NCBI GenBank assembly: GCA_963691905.1
Contig: OY829893.1
Coordinates: forward strand, 868,001 to 932,000
Length of the DNA: 64,000 nt
DNA from: QGON01 sp963691905
GTDB taxonomy: Bacteria; Pseudomonadota; Gammaproteobacteria; Chromatiales; Chromatiaceae
Direction of reading: 5' to 3'
In this document: positions 14,826 to 23,501 of the stretch, one piece after another
Position numbering within the stretch: position 1 is the stretch's first letter
How the letters are laid out: every line of letters starts with the position of its first letter
Notes under the pieces: generated by a model
The model's database searches: none
Told to the model about the DNA's origin: nothing
Seen by the model: only the letters and a program-made list of their open reading frames with translations
Position numbers and translations under genes: made by a program

Positions 14826-17800
14826 TCAGGGTTTGAATCGTTCCAGATCCTGGTTGGCGATACGCCCCTGTCCCGACCGGATCTGGCCTCGTGTCTGCTG
14901 AATCAGTTGATCACGCTCCTGCTGGGTGCCGTATTGGGGTTCCTGATAGATATCCCGCCAGATCGAATCGTTGCTGGGTGAACCCACCTCGCGTCTGATC
15001 TGCTGTACATCGGCATTGAGTTCCCCTCGAATCAGATTGACGACCATTCTGCGTTGCAGGCCGGCGGGCTGGGTATTGTTCAGCTGAGATCTGACATTGT
15101 TGATAAAACCTGTCGGGGAGCGGCCATAGGTTCGACCGCGCACATGCCGATAGTGGTGCAGGTTAATGGCATATCCCTGGGCGGTCCGGCTGGCGGCATG
15201 GCGCTGCATGTTTTGGGCGCCGGATGAGTTCGGATTCAGGCTCGTCCTGAAGCAGGGCAAGGAGGCTGCGTGGGTGAAAACGGTGTTCTGTGGTTGATGA
15301 TCCGGGGTGATCCTGTCACTCACAGCACGTGGCATGGAGGCATAGGTGCCGACCATCCCTTCGAGCCGGTATTTTTCCCTCACCCTGCCCCAGTTTCTCT
15401 CACCGGAGAGCAGTTGCCGCAGCAGGTTGGTCAACTGAACCTCCTGCTGCATCATTCGTTGTCTTAGCTGCTCCTTTTGAGCGGCGGTGGCGTTGTTCCG
15501 TTGCGCCTGCTGGATCTCTCTTGCCAGTGGCACGATATTGTTTTGCACATGATCGCGTGCCTGGTTCCACTTCTGCAATTTGGTCTGCTGCCCGGTTCCA
15601 GAAAGATTGTTCCGTGCCGCCTTGTATTCGTTCAGAAACTGCATGGCGGGTCTTGGAACGCTGGCGATCATCAGCCGTTGCTGACTGCCCTGGCGCTGGA
15701 AGTAGATCGAGTGACTTGCCCCGTCCGCACTGAATCGTCGGCGGAATCCGAGCCAGTTGATCACCCCGGCAACTGCTGCCCGCGCGCGTCCCGCAACTGC
15801 CCGGCCCCCGGCCAGCAGTCGCCGTCCCTGCCGCGCTATCCAATCCACCATCCGGTCGATGGCGCGGTCCACCCTGGCCTGGATGCGTTGGATAATCGAA
15901 CGGATGCGTCCGGCGATGCCGCCGAGCCCCATCAGACGGGCGAGGAAACTGATTACCACGGGGATGGTGCGTGCCATCGTCTGTTCGACGTAGTTGGCTG
16001 CCTGATCGAGGCGTCCGGCCGCGATGTTGCTGACCGAGTCGATCACGGAGTTCACCACCGCCATGATCTGGTTGATTCTCTCGATGAGGAACATGATGGT
16101 GTTGTAGATAGCCAGGATCGCCTGGATCACCGCCCCGGCCGGATTGAACATGGTGGCCAGACGGGTGATTGCGGCTGTGACCACGCGGGTGATCACCCAG
16201 TTGCGGATGGCCCCCATCACGATCTCGCGCAGATTGCCCTGGATGAACTCCACGATCTGCTGCCAGGCGGCACCAGGACCTTCAGTGACCAGAGTGCGCA
16301 GGAAGCCGAAGAGGGTCTCCAGCCGTGATACGTTGGCCTCACCCAGCAGCCGCACCAGTCGTGGACGAATGCGGGCGTAGGTGATGCCGAGGATCTGCAG
16401 CACTAGGGAGATGATGCCCTGCAGGTTGAAGGTTTGGGGCAGTTGCAGACCAGCGCCCTCCAGTGCCCCCAGCAGCCAACCCACCAGTCCGTTGCGCAGG
16501 TGGGTCAGGATGTTGCCCGCAAACTGACGGAAGCCCCGCACCATCGCCTGGATCATGTTGCGAATAAAGGCCACCGGATCGTTGATGATGGTCATGAAGG
16601 TGTCACGGCCGCGCTTGAGGATTGCCAGCACCCGCGCGCCACCGGCCCCCATCACCCCTTCAAAGATGAATTCGAGGATCTTCTCCGCCACGGCTGCTGC
16701 AAAGCGGATGATGCGCCGCACCGGTGCCCGGAACAGCGCGACGATGCGCTGGAATGCCGCCACCGGATTGAGCAGGTCGGTAATGGAAAAGCTGTTCCAG
16801 GCCTGTGTGAAGAGCGCACGGATCATGACCCAGGTCAGATTAAGCCGCGTGATCTGTACGTTGAGCCAGGCCATGGCCCGTTCGATGGCGCCGGACTGTT
16901 GCAGATTCCGGAACTTCTCCTCACCGCCCGGCACGAAACTGAGGAACCCGCGGATGAAGTTGCTGGCAGTACGCGGTACCGGCTGCTGTGTGAACGGATT
17001 ACGGCCGATGATTACCGTAAACAGGTGGAATCCGGGCACGCTGCCGGCATGACGTGAAAGCCAGTCGAGCAGGGCATCCTTGATGAATCTCAGGACTGTG
17101 GTGGCAACATTGCGGGCAAAGCGGAATGCCCGGCTGATGAAGGGGCCGAAGATATTGAGTACGCGGTTGAAGGCGGCCACCGGATTGAATACATCCTGGA
17201 TCGAAAAGCTGTTCCAGGCAGTGGTAAAGAGTGCGGAGATCTCGGCGATGTTGAAATTGAGCAGGGCCAACTGTAGGTTGATCCAGGCTGCGGTGCGCTC
17301 CAGCGCTCCGTGTTCCCGCATCTTCGCCAGCTCCTGGGTAGCGCCGATCAGCGTCAGGAACTCGGCGATGATCTGTGCCGTGGTGGCAATCACTGGCGCA
17401 TCGGTTAACGGGTCGCTGCCGATGATCATGGTTATCAGCCGGTAGCCGGGCAGTCCCGAGGCGAGACCGCGCAGGGTGCCGAGTAGGGCGTTCTTGATCA
17501 GTTCCACCACCTTGTCGACCAACTGCCCGGCGAAACGGCGGACGTCACTGACTAGGGGCGCGAAGGTGTTGACCAGCACGCGCCGGTTATAGGCAATGGG
17601 GTCGAGACGGAAAAACTCCATCCGGTTGTAGGCCTGCTGAATCAGGCGCTCCACCCGATCTACATTGAGCCTGAGTGCCTGCAAGCGTGCATTGACCCAG
17701 TTGAACGCGGCATCGACGATGCCCAGTTCAGTCAGTTTGTCATAGAGCCGGATGCCTAGTGCGGAGGCCAGACCCATGAAACCTTGCAGCAGATTTCGTG

Positions 17801-19028
17801 GTGTGCGGGCAACCGAACTGCCAAGCAGTGGGTTATAGCCGATGAGGACGGTAAGCAGGGTATAGCCGGGGATGTAGCGGGCGTAGCTGTTGAGCCGTCT
17901 GCCGATGAAGTCGGGCAGACGCTGGATGGAAGGTGGTGCACGGGTGATTCTGCCGCCGGAGCGTGTTGGCTTTCTCTGAATGCCTGGAGTAGCCGGACGA
18001 CGCTGCACAGCACCGCCCTGCTGCACGACGTGGGTCAGCTCATGGGCGAGCAGATGCTTGCCTGCGCTCGATTCCGGCGCATAATGACCCTGTCCAAAGT
18101 AGATGTGGCTGCCGTGGGTGAATGCCTGGGCATTGATCTGTCCGCTCATCGATGCGGCGCGCTGGCCGGTATGCAGACGCACACGGCTGAAGTCTGCCTG
18201 GAAGGCTGACTCCATCGGCTGGCGCAGGGTCGATGGCATCGGGCGTCCGGCACCCTTTGAGTTTTGCAGGTGCGAGCGAAAACCCGGACCTGGCTCCGGT
18301 GGGCCACGAGCCGTTGCTGATCGATGCAGGGTACGTCTGGGCGACCGGTAACGTCGCTGGCGGTTAACTGCCAAACCAGCGGATGGGTAAACCTTCGCCG
18401 GTGTCTGACGGAATCGGTGGATGGGACTCCCGCCGAAAGTGCGGGCAGCCCGTGGGAAGGGTGGCGGCACGCCGGACCGGTAGCGATAGTGTTTGGGAGT
18501 GCGATCCACGGCCTCTTCATCCTCTTCCGGCTGTGTCTGCAACTCCTCCTCTTCCTCTTCGGGCTGCCGTCGGAGCGTCTGCAGCTCCTCCTCTTCTTCT
18601 TCGGGCTGCCGTCGGAGCGTCTGCAACTCCTCCTCTTCTTCTTCGGGCTGCCGTCGGAGCGTCTGCAACTCCTCCTCTTCTTCTTCGGGCTGCCGTCGGA
18701 GCGTCTGCAACTCCTCCTCTTCTTCTTCGGGCTGCCGTTGGAGTGTCTGAAGTGCTTCTTCCTCCTCTGCTTCCGGTTGACGATTCAGCTGGCTGTCGGG
18801 AGCCTGGTCGCTATGAAAGAAGGTGGGAGTGGCCAGCCTGGCAACGACATGATCCGCCATCGCCTCCGCCTCAACTTCATGGGGATCGTTGGGTTTGCTG
18901 ACCTTGAGTTTTGCCTGCACCGGATTGGTGGAGATAAAGCTTTTTTCCGGTTTTGCTCCCTGGTGGTTAAAGAAGGGCTGCCGACTGATTCGGTTTGACC
19001 GCTGCTGTTTGTCGGCGTGGTTCGACAT
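14826..19028 (-). CDS. eCIS core domain (DUF4157) protein, probable effector or effector carrier
   Basis: At 1400 residues this is the largest gene in the locus. Residues 1-60 hold the eCIS-associated segment NPVQAKLKVSKPNDPHEVEAEAMAD. Residues ~87-157 hold five 14-residue acidic repeats. The DUF4157 domain follows (about 265-345), with the zinc-protease-like motif HELTH at ~329-333. Three related ~140-residue blocks start near 386, 526 and 664 (GYTLLTVLIG, GYRLITMIIG, GFHLFTVIIG), then amphipathic helical sequence to ~1090. The last ~300 residues are different: RITPDHQPQ near 1240 and YAINLHHYRHVRGRTYG. Proteins with DUF4157 are typically loaded by eCIS particles, so a C-terminal toxin domain is plausible; no activity can be assigned. 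Last gene of the operon. Confidence 0.85.
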   Translation of the reverse strand: MSNHADKQQRSNRISRQPFFNHQGAKPEKSFISTNPVQAKLKVSKPNDPHEVEAEAMADHVVARLATPTFFHSDQAPDSQLNRQPEAEEEEALQTLQRQPEEEEEELQTLRRQPEEEEEELQTLRRQPEEEEEELQTLRRQPEEEEEELQTLRRQPEEEEEELQTQPEEDEEAVDRTPKHYRYRSGVPPPFPRAARTFGGSPIHRFRQTPAKVYPSAGLAVNRQRRYRSPRRTLHRSATARGPPEPGPGFRSHLQNSKGAGRPMPSTLRQPMESAFQADFSRVRLHTGQRAASMSGQINAQAFTHGSHIYFGQGHYAPESSAGKHLLAHELTHVVQQGGAVQRRPATPGIQRKPTRSGGRITRAPPSIQRLPDFIGRRLNSYARYIPGYTLLTVLIGYNPLLGSSVARTPRNLLQGFMGLASALGIRLYDKLTELGIVDAAFNWVNARLQALRLNVDRVERLIQQAYNRMEFFRLDPIAYNRRVLVNTFAPLVSDVRRFAGQLVDKVVELIKNALLGTLRGLASGLPGYRLITMIIGSDPLTDAPVIATTAQIIAEFLTLIGATQELAKMREHGALERTAAWINLQLALLNFNIAEISALFTTAWNSFSIQDVFNPVAAFNRVLNIFGPFISRAFRFARNVATTVLRFIKDALLDWLSRHAGSVPGFHLFTVIIGRNPFTQQPVPRTASNFIRGFLSFVPGGEEKFRNLQQSGAIERAMAWLNVQITRLNLTWVMIRALFTQAWNSFSITDLLNPVAAFQRIVALFRAPVRRIIRFAAAVAEKILEFIFEGVMGAGGARVLAILKRGRDTFMTIINDPVAFIRNMIQAMVRGFRQFAGNILTHLRNGLVGWLLGALEGAGLQLPQTFNLQGIISLVLQILGITYARIRPRLVRLLGEANVSRLETLFGFLRTLVTEGPGAAWQQIVEFIQGNLREIVMGAIRNWVITRVVTAAITRLATMFNPAGAVIQAILAIYNTIMFLIERINQIMAVVNSVIDSVSNIAAGRLDQAANYVEQTMARTIPVVISFLARLMGLGGIAGRIRSIIQRIQARVDRAIDRMVDWIARQGRRLLAGGRAVAGRARAAVAGVINWLGFRRRFSADGASHSIYFQRQGSQQRLMIASVPRPAMQFLNEYKAARNNLSGTGQQTKLQKWNQARDHVQNNIVPLAREIQQAQRNNATAAQKEQLRQRMMQQEVQLTNLLRQLLSGERNWGRVREKYRLEGMVGTYASMPRAVSDRITPDHQPQNTVFTHAASLPCFRTSLNPNSSGAQNMQRHAASRTAQGYAINLHHYRHVRGRTYGRSPTGFINNVRSQLNNTQPAGLQRRMVVNLIRGELNADVQQIRREVGSPSNDSIWRDIYQEPQYGTQQERDQLIQQTRGQIRSGQGRIANQDLERFKP
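18559..18768 (-). repeat. Five 42-bp tandem repeats inside the DUF4157 gene
   Basis: Units begin at 18559, 18601, 18643, 18685 and 18727, each 42 bp with the + strand start TCGGGCTGCCGTCGGAGCGT. They encode 14-residue units of the form QPEEEEEELQTLRR (twice seven residues). The middle copies are nearly identical; the outer ones diverge, which suggests recent expansion by slippage or unequal recombination. Confidence 0.95.
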
Positions 19029-19031
19029 GCC

Positions 19032-20579
19032 TCAGCCCCACTCCACGTGCAGGCGTTGATCCATCCAGGGCAGCTTGATGATGCTGTAACTCCATGGCAG
19101 GCGTTGTAGCAACATATCCTGGGGCAACGGGTTGACCCTGAGTCTGGGAGGGCTCCGGTTGGGTTCCAGGCGGCCTTCACGTTGCAGAAATGCCTCCCGC
19201 AAGCCGTCCGGGCTGGTGGATTTCAAGGCCTTCCAGTGATCGATGACCGCATTGAGCAGTATGCTGCACTCTCCCTTTTGTTTGTCGGTAGGCGAATATG
19301 GAATCAGCGGCTCTTCGGTGGGAATGCCGCATAGGCATTTTTCCAGTGCCAGATCGTACTCGACGTTGTGGTTTTCTTCCCAGACAAGATACTCCAGCAG
19401 ATAGACCGCCCGATGACGGGCTTGAGCGTCAGCAAATGATTTATCGATGACCAGTCCTGTGTCCTCGAACAGCGGCAGCAGGAAAGGCGACAGCAGGATG
19501 ATTCCTGCGCTCTCGACATAGACTTGGGTATCGCTGGTTTTGTCTGTGTCACCACTCTCCCGGATGGTCTTGCCGATAGGGTCTGTCTGTTGGATTAACT
19601 CTACTGCTTCAGACCTGTCAGGGGTTTTGGAGTGTTTCTGAAGTTTGGGATCAGCGTGGGTTTCAGTCCGCTTGTGTCCGGCTTTACTGCGCATATTTGC
19701 TTCAGGTACTGGCGGTTTGGGTCTGCCGGTATCCCTCTGGCTACCGGTTGCCCGTTGCAGAAGTGCGGCCAGTGACCGCTGCCAGAGAGGTGTTGTCTCT
19801 GTTGCCCGTCTACCGATTCGTCTGACGAGTGTTTCATATAGACCAAGCAGAGCCTGGCGGGAAAAGTGCCGGGCGATAATCGCCGCTGTTGTCTCCCTGT
19901 TTTCTGAAAGGTAACGGTTCACAGCAATGAGGAAAATCAACTTCTCAGTCTCACCGCTTTCCCAGGCTGCCTTTGCTGCCAGTTTTCGGATGGATTGAGT
20001 CTCTCCTGCGGTGACCCCATGTTCGATGATCCCGGCGATCAATGCAGGCGGAATGTGCTGCATTAGCCGTTCGAGCGCGGGCGGGCTTCCATTGATCACG
20101 ACTGAGAGTGCCTTGATCAAAGTGTCCGGTCTCTGCAGCAGTTGCGCCAGATGTTGAGACTCCATCCAGGGCGGCGGTTTTTCAGACCACCAGGGCAGGA
20201 CACCGTGTTTCAGATAGTATTGCAGGCTTTCAAGTGAGCGCTGCTGGAGAGAGAGCCTGTCTGTTGGCTGGTCGCTCTTCTGGCCGGATCTCTCTTGTGA
20301 CTGTCGATATTTTTCAAGCGCTTTTGCCAGTTTGAGGCGTATGCCCTCTGTGAGTTGGGACTCCAGCGCCTTTTCAGAGAGATGGCCGAGGTCGATCTCC
20401 AGACGCTCGATGCGCCAGATACTCTCCGTACCCGCTGCCTGTTTCTCAAAAACCTCATCGAGGATGAGTGGCAGCTTGTGATTGCCAAAGGTGGAGAGGC
20501 GATCCTGCAGGCCCCGGGCATCCTCCTGGCGGGGAACCCGGATTTCGAAGGTCTGTTTCTGCACCTGATGTCTGGACAT
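19032..20579 (-). CDS. Contractile injection system tape measure protein
   Basis: This 515-residue protein matches the CIS_TMP (Afp14/Pvc14-like) family at its N-terminus: HQVQKQTFEIRVPRQEDARGLQDRLSTF, KLPLILDEVF and IWRIERLEIDLGHL, followed by helical segments. Tape measure proteins set particle length and sit inside the tube. The middle (about residues 255-330) is low-complexity and polar, and the end LNPLPQDMLLQRLPWSYSIIKLPWMDQRLHVEWG, with WMDQRLHVEW, is the family's usual finish. It starts 18 bases after the 962-aa gene and ends 3 bases before the DUF4157 gene. Confidence 0.85.
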   Translation of the reverse strand: MSRHQVQKQTFEIRVPRQEDARGLQDRLSTFGNHKLPLILDEVFEKQAAGTESIWRIERLEIDLGHLSEKALESQLTEGIRLKLAKALEKYRQSQERSGQKSDQPTDRLSLQQRSLESLQYYLKHGVLPWWSEKPPPWMESQHLAQLLQRPDTLIKALSVVINGSPPALERLMQHIPPALIAGIIEHGVTAGETQSIRKLAAKAAWESGETEKLIFLIAVNRYLSENRETTAAIIARHFSRQALLGLYETLVRRIGRRATETTPLWQRSLAALLQRATGSQRDTGRPKPPVPEANMRSKAGHKRTETHADPKLQKHSKTPDRSEAVELIQQTDPIGKTIRESGDTDKTSDTQVYVESAGIILLSPFLLPLFEDTGLVIDKSFADAQARHRAVYLLEYLVWEENHNVEYDLALEKCLCGIPTEEPLIPYSPTDKQKGECSILLNAVIDHWKALKSTSPDGLREAFLQREGRLEPNRSPPRLRVNPLPQDMLLQRLPWSYSIIKLPWMDQRLHVEWG

Positions 20580-20597
20580 GGCCTGTCTTCAATCCGG

Positions 20598-23486
20598 CTA
20601 GAAAGCACCGGATATCTGGCCCAGTTTTCCTTTCACCATAGCATTCATCTCACTGGTACCTGTACCCTCTTGAATGGTCGCAAATTCCTCGCCGACCATC
20701 TGGCGTGATTCAGAACCCGACAGATCGAGGGCGGCATCACGCACACTACTCATGAACTGCTTGTCGGCAGCGGTGGGCGTGGCGTTTGCATCATTGACCC
20801 GGGAAGTTTGTGAAGCCTTTACGATCAGTTCTGCGATACGCTGTTCCGTTTCCATGAATTTGTCTTCGTCACCGCTGACTGCGAGACCCTTGTCCATGCG
20901 CTCTTTGATGGCATCTTTCTCTCTTTGCGCCCTGAGTATCTCTGCTATCACCAGCGTCTGTTCACGGTCGAAACCATATTGTCCTGCAATTCCGGGCGTC
21001 TGCCCCCACGAACCGTAATCAGGGGTTTGTGCAGCGGCGTAGAAACCACTGCCGACATTAAAACCGGTGAACTGAGATTCGATGATCTGGGTTTGGTAGG
21101 AAATCTCCATTTGAAGATCTTCCTTGGTGGTGGTTATCCGTGTATCCACCAGGTTCAGCGTGTCCTTGAGCTGAATGCCCTGGATGGTGAAGATGGGCAT
21201 GTCTATCTTGTCTATCCACCAGACCGGTGGCTTGAAGACCGGGAGGTCAAATTCCGGTGCCGTCTCCTCCTCGGGTTCCAGGATCGATGGATCGAAGTAG
21301 CTGTAATAGGGCAGACAGAAATCCGCCAGCACCCGACTGCCGGATGCATCGTAGACCAGCACGAATGTTCCGCCTCTGGGTACGCCGCCCTGATGTTCCA
21401 GCCCCGGATGGTGTTTCAGGAAACGATCGAAGATCGACTCCTTTCTCACCTTCTTTTTGCGTCTTTCCCAAAGATCCAGAAGCTTTTCGAGGTTGAGAAA
21501 TTTGCTTCCATCCAGCAGTGATCCTGCTGGCGTGGGCAGGATCGGCCGGGCGACCTTTTTGATGTCGGTACTCACCGCTTTGGCCTGAACAGCGCAGATG
21601 TTCACTTTTTCGTGAAATGCCGTGACCTTCGCTTTGTTGAACTCTGCATCCACCAGTTTTTTCGGCATGAAAGGGATGGCCTCCGCGACCTTTAGCTGCA
21701 ACTGGCCTGCCCTCTGCCGGGGCGCGGAGAAAAGTGCTTTGGGAGTGGTCGGCTCCAGTTCATCGACACGGCTGTCCTGCAAAACAGTCTGTTGCAGATC
21801 GGTACCGAACTGCCCCGCCCGTTTAAGGGTGTGGCGGATATCCGCCTTCTGCAGATTGAACAGGATATCGATGTCGGGAAAGTGAAACGGACGGAAGAAT
21901 ATCGGGTCGGCATCTTCCAGTTGGATCGCCTCCACCTTGAAGGCCAGGTTGTGTCTGCGGGCCATGGTTTCCAACTCTGTCTGTACATCATTGACCTTCC
22001 TGCCCTGATGGCCCTCGATGCGGATGAAGTCGTAGTCATCGATGGATTGGCGGTAGAACGAGTCGTGGGTGTGGCTGCTGTAGTCGCTCATGCCATAACC
22101 GGGGATCCGGTCGCTGCGTTGTTTGCGGCTCAGATCAAAGCTCCATAGTTCGTTGATACGGGGTTGGCTGTTGGTGTCGAAATAGGCGGGGATGGCACGC
22201 TCTCCCAGCGGGGCAATGGTTTTGCGGGAGGGGGAGAGACGGATCTCTCCAGATGGTTTTTTGAAGTGGCGCAGCATGGCGTCCATGCGGCGCATCAGAA
22301 ACATAAACCGTCTCTTTTTTTCATCTTCGGCGCGCAGTATCGGGGTTGCCTGGAAGCGGTAGCGATAGGCATCATCCACAACCCCCCCCTTGTGGGCCAG
22401 GCCAAGTACCAGGTGTTTGGAGAAACTGGCGGGACTGCCCATGCAGTTGTCGTCCAGTTCGAACAGCGCCTCTCTGCACTCGTGATAGGCTTCGATCAGA
22501 TCCTTGAAGAAGCTGTAGACGTACTGGATGCCCTGGCTGTTGGTGGTGACCTGGAAACGTGCCTGGTTCAGGCGCAGACTCCACTTGCCGCTGCTGTAGA
22601 GTTGCTGCATGGTCGAGGTGAACAGGCCATTGGTGGGTGCGTCGTCAAACGCCTTGCCCAGATCGAGCTTCATCTTGGTGATGGCGGTGATATAACGCTT
22701 GGCCAGACCGTTGTTGCCGTCGTATTGATTGATTGTGCCGACATCGAGATCGAGGCGGGGGGCGTCCACCTCATTCATTGTCAGATACTCATCCTTCGGT
22801 GTCAGCGGGAGCTTCGGCAGCAGCTCTTTAGGCGCCAGCAGAAGTTTAAGATTGGCAGTGCGGGTCGGGCCACGGTTGTCGCAGTCACTGGCGTTACAGA
22901 GATCGTTCTCCTTGATATAGGTCTCCTGATAGAGCACCAATACCCGTTGCGCGAGCTGAGCCTTTGTCAGGCTCAGTGGTTGTGCATCCGTTTCACTTCC
23001 ATCCTGCAGCAGTTCGATCAGTTGGCTGCCGGGCCTGAGCGGCTGAATATCCAGAATCGATTCGATCGGTTGGATGCCGGGTCTGAGTGGCTGAACTTCC
23101 AGACGCGGTTGCACCAGCAGTCGACTGCCGCCTACCACGGCTTTTTTCCTGACGATCCTTCTGGCGTGGAAGGGCGGGTATTTCGCTGAATCGTCCGTGA
23201 AGATCCGATAGTGGGTAAAGCCTTGTGTCTCGGTTATTTGCAGCAGATCCCCCTCGCTGGTAACACCGACTCCCGCTTCAAGCGCCACCCGGTTTGCCGT
23301 GGCCTGGAATGTGAGTCCACAGACAATACCCCGGCCCAGCAAACGGGCACGGGTGAGTCGATGCTGGCCATCGAGAAAATCGACTGCCCGGTTGAGTTGG
23401 CCGGCGGTGAGTACCTGGTTGTCGGCAAAGTAGTCGAAGTCCGGCACAGGTTCATTCAATGAGGTGAGTTCGATTTTGTCGTTCAT
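20598..23486 (-). CDS. Unknown 962-aa eCIS-associated structural protein
   Basis: I cannot name this protein from family knowledge, but its place between the baseplate and tape measure genes makes it a particle component. The N-terminus FDYFADNQVLTAGQLNRAVDFLDGQHRLTRARLLGRGIVCGL resembles proteins recurring in eCIS loci. The middle is mixed alpha/beta, with IALLGERAIPAYF-type strands, and the C-terminal 250 residues have an alpha-helical stretch (AEILRAQREKDAIKERMDKG) ending AMVKGKLGQISGAF. There is no signal peptide. It could replace the Afp13 tail fibre, which is otherwise missing here; that is inference. It follows the previous gene after 15 bases. Confidence 0.6.
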   Translation of the reverse strand: MNDKIELTSLNEPVPDFDYFADNQVLTAGQLNRAVDFLDGQHRLTRARLLGRGIVCGLTFQATANRVALEAGVGVTSEGDLLQITETQGFTHYRIFTDDSAKYPPFHARRIVRKKAVVGGSRLLVQPRLEVQPLRPGIQPIESILDIQPLRPGSQLIELLQDGSETDAQPLSLTKAQLAQRVLVLYQETYIKENDLCNASDCDNRGPTRTANLKLLLAPKELLPKLPLTPKDEYLTMNEVDAPRLDLDVGTINQYDGNNGLAKRYITAITKMKLDLGKAFDDAPTNGLFTSTMQQLYSSGKWSLRLNQARFQVTTNSQGIQYVYSFFKDLIEAYHECREALFELDDNCMGSPASFSKHLVLGLAHKGGVVDDAYRYRFQATPILRAEDEKKRRFMFLMRRMDAMLRHFKKPSGEIRLSPSRKTIAPLGERAIPAYFDTNSQPRINELWSFDLSRKQRSDRIPGYGMSDYSSHTHDSFYRQSIDDYDFIRIEGHQGRKVNDVQTELETMARRHNLAFKVEAIQLEDADPIFFRPFHFPDIDILFNLQKADIRHTLKRAGQFGTDLQQTVLQDSRVDELEPTTPKALFSAPRQRAGQLQLKVAEAIPFMPKKLVDAEFNKAKVTAFHEKVNICAVQAKAVSTDIKKVARPILPTPAGSLLDGSKFLNLEKLLDLWERRKKKVRKESIFDRFLKHHPGLEHQGGVPRGGTFVLVYDASGSRVLADFCLPYYSYFDPSILEPEEETAPEFDLPVFKPPVWWIDKIDMPIFTIQGIQLKDTLNLVDTRITTTKEDLQMEISYQTQIIESQFTGFNVGSGFYAAAQTPDYGSWGQTPGIAGQYGFDREQTLVIAEILRAQREKDAIKERMDKGLAVSGDEDKFMETEQRIAELIVKASQTSRVNDANATPTAADKQFMSSVRDAALDLSGSESRQMVGEEFATIQEGTGTSEMNAMVKGKLGQISGAF

Positions 23487-23501
23487 GGCAGCTACCTGTA
23501 G

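Noticed and set aside
18559..18768. Repeat array as a CRISPR
   Set aside because: Units are contiguous 42-bp coding repeats without unique spacers.
18324..18998. Plus-strand frames with a repetitive leucine/serine-rich product over the DUF4157 gene
   Set aside because: Reverse reading of the 42-bp acidic repeat array; no other support.
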